DNA from: Apteryx mantelli | Taxonomy: Eukaryota > Chordata > Aves > Apterygiformes > Apterygidae | Assembly (NCBI RefSeq): GCF_036417845.1 | Contig: NC_090020.1 | Span: forward strand, 42,082,425-42,146,424 | DNA: 64,000 bases | Direction: 5' to 3' | Shown here: piece after piece, positions 51,445 to 62,818 of the stretch | Layout: every line of letters begins with the position of its first letter | Position numbering within the stretch: the first letter of the stretch is position 1 | Translations under genes and position numbers: made by a program | The notes under the pieces: model-generated | What the model was told of the DNA's origin: nothing | What the model saw: only the letters and a program-made list of their open reading frames with translations | The model's database searches: none

Positions 51445-51875
51445 CTGAAAAATTGCAGTTTAGAAATTATTTATTAACTAAAGAAAAAGCAGATTTTGTG
51501 TTAGCATGAAAGCTTAAGCCTCCTCAAGAAGGTCAGCTGCTTCAAAAACATTTTAAAGAATACAGCATATAATGGTATGTGTTTATCTTCTGATACTCTT
51601 AATTTCTCACTCAAGTAGACTTTCCAATCCTGTTTCATTGAAATCATATCAAAGAACATTTACATTATTTCAGATCTAACATTGCATCTCCAATTTAAGA
51701 AATATGATTAGGATTTGAGAATTTGTCTGTCAAATAGGTCACATAACAACAAAATATTACTAAAATTTAATCAATACAAGTTTTAGGATAGTCCTGGCTC
51801 ACTCCTAACTATTCTAAAGGAGCCAGGAAAATGAACACCACAAGTTTATGGAAGCCAGTTTAGGTTTCAGCTCAC

Positions 51876-51968
51876 CAAATACGGTTTCGGTGAGGTTCCA
51901 GTAAGTGGGCAACACTTCCAGTTTGTTTGATATAAACTGATATATCCATCAGCATCAACAATTCCAAA
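51876..51968 (-). CDS. DMXL1: DMXL1 coding exon (93 nt, phase 0/0)
   Basis: Acceptor TTCTTATTTCAG, donor GTGAGC. It encodes 31 codons from FGIVDADGYISLYQTNWKCC to TSPKPYL. It is a symmetric exon, but it carries core WD-propeller sequence and so is probably constitutive. Confidence 0.94.
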
Positions 51969-52479
51969 CTGAAATAAGAAATACAAGTTGTAAATATGTA
52001 CGTATGTGTTATATCGTATACTTAAAAATATATCCTTCATTTACTTCATACATTAAGAGTAACTATATCATCATCATATAGTCCACTAAAAAGAAAATCC
52101 TTTGTCCCAGGAATCTTTACAGCTGCTGTTTTCAAGGCAGCTTGTCAAATCTAATTTGGTACATACACTGATACTGTACTAACATGTAAGGAGATCGCTA
52201 GTGCACACCGCCACTTTGGAAACAGAGCGGCATGCCTTCCGATAATTTGTAAGACTTCACAACATAATGAAAAGACTAAAAATTTCTGGCATAGTTAACT
52301 ACCAAAACAGCAGTTTACACAAGAGCTGGAACAAAGTGGTTATACAATTGTTATAGTACAGAAATATTTAAAATGGTAGCTGTTCCATAAGCATTTATGT
52401 CTACAGAGACCTCAATAATGCATAAAGATTCCAAAAAAAATTTGCTCCAAGAAATTCTAGTTCATCCTTCAAACAGTGC

Positions 52480-52530
52480 ATATATATACATACACACACA
52501 CACACATATATAAAATACACACACACACAG
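52480..52530 (+). repeat. (CA)n/(TA)n compound microsatellite in a DMXL1 intron
   Basis: Tracts of TA and AC dinucleotides alternate over about 50 bases. It is likely length-variable. Confidence 0.9.
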
Positions 52531-52814
52531 AACCTGAACACTAACAGTATATATGAAAGATAACCTAGGATTTTTTTTATATATAAATAACATTATATAG
52601 ATATATTACACATATATTTTAACATTTTTAACGTGCAGCAGAAAAGCAGGGCCTTGAGAATTATGATGTCACTGTATGTCTGAGAACACAGAAGTTTTCT
52701 ACAACTGGAGAAACTACTTTGGATTTGAAGAATCCGATGTTTCTGCTAATCTACAATTGTTTTTTCTGTTCAAATAAAAAAAGAGGGTAGGGAGAGAAGT
52801 GTTCTGTCAGTTAC

Positions 52815-52942
52815 CTTATTTCCTTGATAATTGAATCTCATTCGAGTTACCCTTGAATTGCCACCAGAGCGAAAACATGTGATTTGTTGTGCATGACCCC
52901 ATTCAAACATTCTTACGCTACCATCTTGAGCACCTGTCAGAT
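52815..52942 (-). CDS. DMXL1: DMXL1 coding exon (128 nt, WD repeat)
   Basis: Acceptor TTCTGTTGCAG, donor GTAACT. Two bases complete a split Tyr codon. The exon then encodes LTGAQDGSVRMFEWGH (a WD blade end) and FRSGGNSRVTRMRFNYQGNK, ending in phase 0. Confidence 0.95.
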
Positions 52943-53173
52943 CTGCAACAGAAGATATTCACATAACTTTTCACAAGTGTCCTAGCAGCTGAACCAGAAG
53001 GTTCTTTCCAAAATTTAAAGAAATGTCACAGCAACACACAAAATCCTCAAAATAACTAGCACTAAAACAACTGCATAGTACCTGCCATACCGTAGGAGCA
53101 GTGGGTACCACTGAAACTTAATAAGCAAGTATATAATCTTTAGATAACTTTGTTTTTAATAAAGTGAACTTAC

Positions 53174-53234
53174 AATATGGTAATGTTGGATGAGAAGCCA
53201 TTCTTCTGACATTATTAATAGCTTTCTTGAGCAT
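53174..53234 (-). CDS. DMXL1: DMXL1 coding exon (61 nt)
   Basis: Acceptor ending GAACAG, donor GTAAGT. It reads MLKKAINNVRRMASHPTLPY and leaves one base of a split Tyr codon. This helical linker precedes the LTGAQDG blade in the family. Confidence 0.93.
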
Positions 53235-53509
53235 CTGTTCAACATGCAAAATAATAAAAAAAACAGTTAAACAATACTACTGAAGAAAATACCTACTGAA
53301 CGAAAATAATGAGTGATAGACAATTGTTTCCTTGAGAAATTCCTATTGAAAGCAAGTACTGCTTTTAGAAATTCAGACATAAGTTAGTTTCTCCCAAGAC
53401 TAGTGTAGATGTTAATGCTTATGCAGCTTTTACACCCAGGTAAATATTAACTTTTTGCTTCAGAGATTTATGGATCCAAATATAAACACTCCTTAGACTG
53501 CAGTCTTAC

Positions 53510-53560
53510 CTCTTTTCTTGCCAATTCCTTTCTGATTCCATTAAATTTATTGGAATATTC
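53510..53560 (-). CDS. DMXL1: DMXL1 51-nt exon, possible cassette
   Basis: Acceptor CAATATTCAG, donor GTAAGA, 17 codons reading EYSNKFNGIRKELARKE, phase 0 at both ends. Both its inclusion (GASV-EYSN...RKE-MLKK) and its skipping (GASV-MLKK) keep the frame. The insert is charged and probably helical. It lengthens the linker before the last propeller blades. Splice sites and open frame make it a real exon candidate. Whether it is constitutive, tissue-specific or unused is not visible. Confidence 0.7.
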
Positions 53561-56500
53561 CTGAATATTGTAAGATAAGCAAGAGAGAGGAAGAAGCAGA
53601 AGCATGTAAAGAAAGAGGTAAACAAACTTTAACATAAATAAAAAAAAATAGGAAGGACTACATTAATTTTCAAGACTAGATAGTTTATTGTCACCGACTG
53701 AAAAATAACTGTGATTATTTGTGGCCATCCAGAACAAGCAATATAGCTAGCAATGGGTAAACCAAAGATTTTTCAAGAGCATTTATTAATTGCAAAAATA
53801 CAGATCCAACAGATTCTCAACAGCACTTTTGGTCTTATTCCAAAAAAAACTTATTCCAAACTTTCCTTTGAGCAAGACACATTACCAAAAATGCTACTTT
53901 TCCCATGTAGATTTAACTGATCAATTCCTAACTAGGAAGAGCTCAATAAACAAAGAAAACTGGAGACAACAAACAACTAAGATAACAAATTCCAAATTAA
54001 GTGAAAAGTCCAGCCCATAATATTACCCCAATGGGAAGGACAATGTGGGGAATTCTCATCAGGGAAATGCATCTGTTTTTAACTTGCATGCCTCTTCCCT
54101 TGGTTTCCTTCTACCAATGTATTTCAAAGTTTAGTCTTCATTCATTTCTATCAGCTCTCCCTAGAAGCTTGCGACTGTTTTGAGGACTGTCTTTCCTCAG
54201 AGAATTGTTGGATTCAGTTTTCTCACGCACGAATAATTTACCTCAGGGCATAAATTTACTTTTGGATCAGGTGTTATATTTTTAACGAACATTTCCAAAA
54301 AAAGCTTGTTACTACAGCATTCACTTTCAACATAGCTTATCACCTACTACTCATCACTAGCAACTTGACACTGAACTGTTTTCCTCAGCTGCTATAATTC
54401 TGTACAGTATTCTGCTACTGCTTGACCAAAAAACAGTATATAGCCAAGCAAATATTTTAAGTATGCTATTCTCCCTTGGCCTCCAACCACATTAGTGTGC
54501 CAACTAACATGAAGTATTAATTACAAACTGTTGCTTGCTCCATATTGCTGTATCTGATCTAAAGAGTTGAAAAAGCAATGTTCTCTAACAATTCCAACTT
54601 GCAAATGAAAAGGAAGATAAATAGTTGAAGTGCTAATAAATTATTCTCCTGCTAAAATTCACCACTTTCTGGATTGGTGGAGTAATTGCAATCCTCCTGA
54701 TTAGATTTTGGAAGCAGATTTAGAGCTTCCAGCTCTCAGATTTATTATTTGTTGAAGGGAAAGCCTTATACCTCTTAGATAACTAATTTTATTTTAAAAC
54801 ACTTTACTGAAGATCTAATAATATATGCAAATAAGAACTTCAAATATGTGGGTTTTACCCTACATCTGTAAAAACTTGAAATTAGAAGGAAAGACCCTGA
54901 AGGGGTTTGGTAAAATATTGGAGAATAAAAACAACATATACGTTTTAAGACATTAGGACATGACAATAGAGAACAATATACTTAACCAATAGTGTGTATA
55001 CCAGTCAGTAAACAGTTGCAATACTTTGGCCTCTAACATGTACATTTGTCTCTATGTCTAAGTGACAGAAAAACTCAAAAGTTATTCATGCCTGTTATAT
55101 TTCTTCACCAAAAATAAAAGGGCTGTGTTAAACTTTATAGCTAATAGCTTCTATCTGGAAGTCAGTGAAAACCTTCCTGCTTCATTCAACAGATAACATG
55201 CATCATCTTCTCTTAAGCTGTAGTGGATGATGTTTTGGAAAAAGGGAAAATAAAAGCTTATGGGGGTATGTCTTTCAAAGACTATGCTAACAAATCTTTG
55301 GTGCAATCTCTCCAATTCAGAAGCCAAATATCATTAATCAAATGCAAATAATGTAATGGACACTTGATACTGCCTAGCGCTCAGCTTCCCATTAACTTTA
55401 GCAGATGGCTAGAATGCTGGTTGCTTTGTTGGGGAGTTGGTTGCTGTGGGCCTAACATACTGAAGACTGAAAAAAAGAGCCTAAAATTCGACCAGCAGTT
55501 ATTAAACTGTGGTGAGTGTTGCTGTCAATTGTATTGGCTCGGAAGGCAAGTGATAGGACATTACTTAAGCTTTAACAAAGTTGACAGTATGTGCTGTTTA
55601 CTTCAGTGTTCTCTTAGAAGCATCTCATGTGATAACCGTATGAACACACTGCTCTGAAGAATGTAGTGGTGAACTTCCTCACTTACTTTGTACGAACTGA
55701 ATAAAAAGAAGAAGAGTAACAAAAAAACTCAGAGCTAATGAAATGAAGTTAACTGCCTTAGAGCCATAGAAGAGCCTGTTATTTTCAAAATACTTTGCCC
55801 TGTTGATGGGGTAAAGCAAAGACAACAAGACCGAAAAGCCAGTAGTAGTACCAAACTGCAGGCTACACATCTACTAAATGGGCTCCAAATTATGGAAAAG
55901 ATGGGAACAAGGATCACAAGCAGTACGGGAAGGAACAAACAGTAACAACAAAGTTTTCTGATGGAGCTGGTTTTCCTCCAGATTTGAGCCCTACCACAGT
56001 AACTCCAGCTTCTCTCAACATTCCCTGCATCTTCCTTCTTTTACCTTCATCTCTATTCAATAGCTTCACCTCCCCTCCCCGAGCAACAGGCAGTACATGC
56101 TGTGGCTGGTTCTCTACTCCCCTGCCAGAGTCTAACACAATGCCAACCAAAAGTTAAGTCCAAAGTTTAAGACAAGGTGCAGATGCACTCAACATAAGGT
56201 GAGTACAGGCAATTAAGGTGCTTTGCGTGACCATTCCAGTCCAGTTAAAGGTGGCTCCAAGAAAGCATCTCCCAGCTGACTAATCTACAGACCTGCATTA
56301 TTAGAGAGCAGAGCACCTACCTTGCCTAGAAACTAAGGTATGTCAATGGCCAGATTAGAATTATCATTTAATCTGAATTAAATCTGTGCAAATAGCTTTT
56401 TGCTAAGGTCCAAACCTTACTCCAGACTCGGTGTCTATTTCTAAAAATAAGAGCTACCATTGTACAGGTGTCACCACTGCTACCAGAAGGATCAATTTGG

Positions 56501-57434
56501 TCTTGCAGACATAGTCATGCTTTACTGGGTGTCCTTCAGTAGTTTATTTCAGAAAGGCAAAACAATGAAATTGATCATCTTCTCTAGAACCTATGCCTCA
56601 GAAATGAGATATTTAATAATGCTATTAAGTAAAGTTACAGGGACACTGTACAGCACTTCAGAAGAAACAAGATAGAGCTGTCAGTAACCTTGGGGATAAA
56701 AAAACCCCACTGTCCTATATCAGTGTGACATGGAGTTCAAACTACATGTGCTATTTGTAGCTGGTACTACTTCTGCAATATCAGCTTATTTTTCTCATGA
56801 CTCCAAGAATTCCCATTTGCCCAGCGTTTAATTCACTTCACTTGAAGCCTTCCTTGTCCAGCCACTGAAATTTGCTTTAGGAGTTCATTCACTATCATTT
56901 CTACAACACAGGATCGTACTAACATACAGTGCAATAAAATGGTACTTTGTACTAGAGTATAAGTTGATATTTACTTTTAAATAAAGACTGGAATAGTCTG
57001 GAACTCAGAATGAAACTTGAGATTCTGCTTTAACTAAAAGCTACTTCAATATTTTACACAAACATTTCTACCCAATCCTCTCATATTCTCAATTTATGCT
57101 GTTCAGGTACAGCATTTGGCTTCAACTCATTAAAGAACAATTTAAACTGCAATTTCCTACCTGAACCTTGATTTTTTAATTTTATTTTTTAATGACCTAT
57201 CTTAAGTAGGGAAAACAAATGGCTTGACTAAAAACTCTGCTTGTTTAGCTGGTGCATCTTCAATTCTGTGCAGTATTTTAGCCCATTAATCAGAGCATAA
57301 AAAATTCCAGCTCATGTCTTGATTATACACACAGGCTGCTTTTATTCACATGCTCCATGTAAAACATAAGCAGCAACACTGAAGAGAAAGTAGAGATACG
57401 GATAAAGAAGGCTGGTCTTTGACAAGTTACTTAC
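53561..57434 (-). other. DMXL1 intron
   Basis: Largest DMXL1 intron in the window, AT-rich. Short frames at 54.0-56.7 kb lack domains and paired splice sites. No extra exon was identified, though a very short one could be missed. Confidence 0.65.
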
Positions 57435-57576
57435 CACAGATGCACCCCGGCCAGTTTGGGTACTACCAAGCCAAGGCATATTGATAGGTGTGCCAGGATT
57501 ACTATGAGTATAAGGAGTAGTTCCCTGAATATTTACCAGATCATCACGAGCATGTATAACTAAGAAATCATCAGCC
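57435..57576 (-). CDS. DMXL1: DMXL1 coding exon (142 nt)
   Basis: Acceptor GTTTCATTTGTAG, donor GTAAGT. One base completes a split Gly codon. It then encodes ADDFLVIHARDDLVNIQGTT, a Pro/Thr/Ser-containing loop (PYTHSNPGTPINMPWLG) and STQTGRGASV, ending in phase 0. Confidence 0.95.
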
Positions 57577-57695
57577 CTACAAATGAAACAACATTACAAA
57601 TTACATTCCAAGCAACAATGTTAAATACTGTGCTTTCTTACAGGGTAAATTTATGCACAAGTCAAGCTGCATTACTGGAAACATAGAAACTATAC

Positions 57696-57817
57696 CCTTT
57701 ATTTTCTATTTCCATGTCATCATCAACCCAGGTATAGATTTGGGTAGCTAAAATCGCAGAAACATCTAGTTCTTGGATGTCATGACTTGATGCAATGGCA
57801 ATGCAGTTCCGATTTGC
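57696..57817 (-). CDS. DMXL1: DMXL1 coding exon (122 nt)
   Basis: Acceptor TTACTTTTTCAG, donor GTATAG. It opens in phase 0 with ANRNCIAIASSHDIQELDVS and runs to TWVDDDMEIENK, plus two bases of a split Gly codon. Confidence 0.94.
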
Positions 57818-58486
57818 CTGAAAAAGTAATACAAAAAAGAACTGTTACAAAAGGCATACTCGAAAGCATGCTTTTTGGAGTTGTCCTGGTTTTGGTAGAA
57901 TTGTTCACAAAAAAATACAGTTAATCAGTTTGCAAATACAAACATTTATGCCTAATCTATATAGTTAAATGGGCCAAACTTGATGTTTCCTTTTTAAAAG
58001 TTTGTTTCTATCTGGGATAGCAACATACACAATTTGTATTTTAAACCTCTCGCAAGCAGCTCTAGTTTCTCCTTATTTGTCTCAGAGAACCAAGAGGTTA
58101 CTGCCCAGCATACTATACTACACTGCTTGCAACCACCTCCCCTCCTCTCATCTGCTACTTAAGACTTAAATGGTTAGATAAGACAGTCACTATTTCCTTG
58201 TGGCATTGGATAGGGAAGGAAGAGGAAAAAACACTACCACATAAAAGCTTAAAGAAAAAAGTAGAGAGGCTCCCTCTCCCTTCCTTCTATTTGCACAATA
58301 ATTAAAAAAAGAAGACAGTCTGTAATAGAACTGGGTGTCTTTAACAGCATAAGTATGAAGTGCTTTAGAGAAAGAATTCAAGCTGTATCAAGGCAGCGGG
58401 CAAAGGATATACCCACTCACAATGGGGTAGCCACCTGTTTAACAGATGGAAGTACCACACTGTTATCATACCTCCTTTATACTTAC

Positions 58487-58573
58487 TTTATTGACTGCAA
58501 AAGCAGTAATGATGTCAGACTCTTTATGAATTATTCTTGCCTTTCCTCCTGGGTATCCCAGATCTGTTTCTAT
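58487..58573 (-). CDS. DMXL1: DMXL1 coding exon (87 nt, phase 0/0)
   Basis: Acceptor TTTTTTAATACAG, donor GTAAGT. It encodes IETDLGYPGGKARIIHKESD through ITAFAVNK, a stretch well conserved in the rabconnectin-3 alpha family. Confidence 0.94.
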
Positions 58574-60548
58574 CTGTATTAAAAAAGTAGAGCATATTTA
58601 AATGCAACAAGTTTTTACGCAACTTTTTTTTTTCCTGGAAGTACAGAGACCAAACACAATCATATTTGTCTCAATTTTAAGCATAATAAATATGACAAAT
58701 ATGATCTGTAATTATTATGGTAAATGTTTCATGTGTAATCTAGCTTCCCAGTGCCATGTTGAGATAACCTCAGCAACACATAAAACTTAATCTGTCGTAA
58801 ATCCCACTTACTGTGTTCATTCTCATAAATTTTTCAGGGTTACTGAAAACCAGTGAGGCTACATGTATAGTAGGGGGTGTTGATAAAAAAAAGTTTTGAT
58901 GTTTTATGCTTAGAAAAAAAAGGGTTTTGCTAAGTCTCTTCACATTCTTATCAAAACTTTTAATTCCATCACTAAAAGTGACAAACTAGTCCAAAAGAAA
59001 GCACATACAAGATCCAGAGCAGGAAAATAAGTTTGAACTTTTTCCAACTCATCTGTTCTTCACAATTGCATAAATCTGCTAAGTTGCCCTGCACATTCCA
59101 ATACTGCAAAACAAATAGCAGCTATTTTAAAAATTAATTTTACTATCAATTTTTGTTTTGTTACACAATCTAATGTAGTATTTGACTCTTGTTTACCTTT
59201 TCTTATTTTAGAAAATAGAAAATTGTATTTTTAAGATGAATCCAGCTGTATGCCAGCACATAATCAAATTCTAAACTGCAACTCCTAGCAGCACTGCAGT
59301 ACTCCTATTCAAAATTAAAGAGCTCAGAATTGTAAGTATTAAATTGACAGACTAAAAGAACTGTTGTAGATACAGGAGAATTTTACAGCAAGAAAAGGCA
59401 CTGCAAAATAGAACTGGTGATATGAAAATTCAAACCTTAAGTGTAAAATTTTGTACTTCCTCTAAAATTAAAGCATTATTCTAGAACTGCTGTTTTCCAG
59501 CCTCTCCAGCTCAATTTCTTAATTCTCCAGTCTTCAAAAGATTTACCCAAGGGTATTTTAATATTTCAACAACAGTAAGATGGTGCTGTCCAAAAAGCTG
59601 CTCACTGGTAAAATGTGTACGAACTGCAAACAGTCTTTTTCAAGGTTTGGAAAAAGGCTGTAGCTGTTACATACCATGGAATGGAATACCCCTTTTTTTA
59701 GGTCAAAACCAGAATTTACAAAACATGTGTTGCTACTCTAGTAATCTTATATCCTAGCTAAAGCTGCAAAAGCCTGAACTGACAATCAGGTACAAAAAGT
59801 GACCTGCATTATATGGTGAACAAACTCAAGAAATTAAGATTTATTTATATATATATATATATTTTTTACGGTCAGTCAGCTCCAATTAGCTAACTGCTAA
59901 TACTGTTCCATCATATAAATGGGAACACAAAGTGATTAATTATTTATTCTCACCAGTTTTGTAAAAAGTCAACCTGAAGAATACAGCAACTTTCTTGAAA
60001 GATTGTTAAGAGAGACTGAAAAGCTGTAATACTGTTTCTAGAAATGTGAATAAAAATATTTTAAAGATGTTGTACAGGCTAATTCATCACTACCTTAAAA
60101 CTAAGGCTCATTAAAAGTTTTAAATATCAAACTAGTGTGATGCTAACAAACAGCACTTTGACTTCAGACTACAATTATCCATCTTCACCTATGGGGGACT
60201 ATTCTAGCCATTACAGATAGGTCAAAACTCCTGTGTACCACTTCCCATAGCGCTACTGAATTTTCCAAGCCACTTGGGCAAATCTCAGCCTCCAATCTGT
60301 GGTTGGAATAGCTATGGAATTTGATAATACTGTGCTTACCTGGTTATTTAATCCAGCTTTTTAGGATATATTTCATTTCAGATAGGCTCTATATCAAGAG
60401 TAGTCTAACATCTAAGTGCTTGCAAAACTAAGTTTTTCAGTTTCTTTGCTATGTTGGCAACAATTTTTAAGAGTTACCAACACCACTTTAAAAAAAGGAT
60501 TTCATAATAATGTAAAGTCTAAATAATTTGAGCATTACTATCGTGTAC
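58574..60548 (-). other. DMXL1 intron with TA microsatellite
   Basis: AT-rich intron. A run of TA dinucleotides lies at about 59,845-59,862. No exon was recognised. Confidence 0.7.
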
Positions 60549-60611
60549 CTTATTGACGATGGGCTCTTCCACTGTAGAATTTTTCATGGTTTCACTGTGG
60601 TCCTCTAATGA
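60549..60611 (-). CDS. DMXL1: DMXL1 coding exon (63 nt, phase 0/0)
   Basis: Acceptor TTTTGTTTGTGAAG, donor GTACAC. Its 21 codons read SLEDHSETMKNSTVEEPIVN plus K. It is an acidic, Ser/Thr-rich linker. It is frame-neutral if skipped, and less conserved in type than its neighbours, so alternative use is possible. Confidence 0.82.
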
Positions 60612-62475
60612 CTTCACAAACAAAAGAACAACCACAGAACAAAAAAATAAAGATAAGACACAACATACAAAGTACCAAGGAAATCCTTAATTCCTTGTTA
60701 TTTACTCCAACAGAGAACAATTAAAACACAACAGTAAATTTGCACACACATGCACATCACATAGGTATTTTGTTGTACAGCAACAGTAATTCTCAAATTC
60801 CAAACTCCATATTGAGTGCAGAAGATATTAATTTACATATTTTGTACGGTCAGATTTCTTGGAAAATAAGTAATCACTGACATATCAGTAACAGCTGGAA
60901 ACAAAGCTAACAAGCCCATACTGTGCAAGGCTGCCAACAGTCCTGCTTAGAAACATATAAAACATCTCAAATATTTCAAAAAACCTCTCCATATAGCATA
61001 GTAGCATGGCTGCATTAACATAAGACATTATCAGAAATAAGGCATCTTCAAAAGACAAGACAAAAAGAATTACTTCCTCTCAACTGCAATCTGCACTGAA
61101 CACAAGTAGCTTCAACATATAAACACCCAAGCAAGCTAGTAGTCTAGCTGTGCCAGGACAAAGATGAGCTCATGCAGAACTCCTTGCTGCCATGGCTTTA
61201 CTAGGGATGAATACTCCTTCCTCCTACATGCTTAGTGTGTTCTGATCTGATCCTCTCTCCTCTGTTTCTGCAGCTAGGTAGTTTTTCTATGATACAAGTC
61301 ATTCTTTTGAATGTCACTTACTGACCTGAAGCATTTAACCTAGAAATAATTTAACAAAGGAGCAAAAATAAAACACTAATCCAAAGTCATTCAGTGAGTT
61401 TTGGCATGAGGTGGTTAGATAATTAAGAACTGTCAGAGTTTTAGACTGAGGAATTGAAACGAAAAATAGGAATGATTATGGGAGGAAGATGCAAGTTTAA
61501 AGACATGCTACATTTAAAGGCATTCTGTGCATTGTATGGAATTAGGTATAAGTATAGCCAAGTTCAAAATTTTTAAAATTATTATCCTACCTTTCATCTA
61601 AAGATGAAACTTTTAAAAAACATTAATCCAAAGGACAACTCTTTTGAATAATGCCAGTCCTGCTGATATGCTATTCTGAGACTCCAAAGGTCACAGTTTG
61701 ACAAGTGTGGGACAGAGGAAGATATGATACACTACATGCAATTTTACTGTGCTACACTGTGACGTGGTCAAACCACCCTGTACAGGCAGACCTGATCAAC
61801 AGAACTGCTCAGTTTGAGGACTGGCAGCAGCCTTATCGATTGGAGGACAAGTGGCAGAACTATGGGCTAGAATTCCTGGGAGCAGAAAAGATACTGCACA
61901 CTAATAAATCCGTCCAGGAGCAGGGGTTAAACAAAACACCCCAACAGCTATGGAGGGGGAAAAACAACAAACCCCAACATGCAGACCTACAACTTGGAAA
62001 CATTTAAGTGAGTCTGTGATGTGGAATACAGCTAGAGAAGGTTACTGTCCCTGTAACTGTTGCATGATCATTTTCTTTTTAAAACTGAAACACAACATGA
62101 TGGAAACCAGTGGGTAAATCTGGAATGGCCAGAATAAATATGGCAAGGATAAACTCAGATTTTTAAAATTTTGACTGATTAGGTTAGAAGTATTTTGATC
62201 TTTGAAATTTTAAAGTTTGCCATTCTTCTGAGGTAGCTTCTATAATGATCTTAAGAAAGCTGACTACATTTTTCAGGCAGCCTACAATTGAGACACTGAT
62301 TATTTCTGTTTTCAATGAAACAATGGGACAGAGATTTTCAGTGAAAAATACTGTAGACATAGACACAGTCATAGACAAGTTAATTATTCATTCAGACCCT
62401 AGAAAGAAAAAAAAAAAAGGCAGATTTCTTAAAAGCTCACAGATTAACCTGCAACAGTTTATACACCATACGAAC
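60612..62475 (-). other. DMXL1 intron with a possible retroelement remnant
   Basis: AT-rich intron. Plus-strand sequence at about 61,690-62,010 has a 100-codon open frame and, in another frame, a zinc-finger-like motif (see findings). Otherwise nothing was recognised. Confidence 0.6.
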
Positions 62476-62593
62476 CTCATTTAGGCATCGCTTCTTTGTA
62501 AAAATATTTCTGATAAAGGTTTCCTGGACTTCTTCCTGTTTAACCAAGTACTGCCAAAGCCTCTTCACAGATAGTGCAACATGACTGTTAGAT
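62476..62593 (-). CDS. DMXL1: DMXL1 coding exon (118 nt)
   Basis: Acceptor CTTTGATCTGTAG; the first base completes a split codon. The exon reads SNSHVALSVKRLWQYLVKQE, then EVQETFIRNIFTKKRCLNE, ending in phase 0. The donor is GTTCGT, which keeps GT but is weak at positions +3 and +4. The protein content fits the family's conserved segment before the C-terminal WD repeats. Confidence 0.9.
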
Positions 62594-62771
62594 CTACAGA
62601 TCAAAGTTAAAATGAGTATTTATATCATGCTCATACTTACAAGAAACAGCAATAATTTATATGCTAAATCAAACTAAGTCAGAAGAAAAACTAAAGCTGA
62701 ACTATAGCTCTCTAAGCACTGGACAGCATCTATCTGCAAATATGCTGGTACCATCTTCCTGGCAGACTTAC

Positions 62772-62818
62772 AGATGGGAGGGGGTACAAAGGGAAGGAAG
62801 AATATTTTGACCTCCTAC
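62772..62818 (-). CDS. DMXL1: Tentative 47-nt DMXL1 exon
   Basis: A pyrimidine-rich acceptor (TTTTTCTGATTTTCCTCAAG) and a perfect donor (GTAAGT) bound 47 bases. Ending with two bases of a split codon, it supplies what the next exon (62,476-62,593) needs. That forced frame is open and reads VGGQNILPSLCTPSH, then a split Leu. I cannot match the peptide to the family from memory, so the call rests on splice sites and phase. Confidence 0.4.

Noticed and set aside
47924..62593. Calling the WD-repeat gene DMXL2 instead of DMXL1
   Set aside because: The C-terminal sequences of the paralogues are too similar for me to separate by eye. The same-strand TNFAIP8 neighbour is the DMXL1 arrangement. A protein alignment would settle it.
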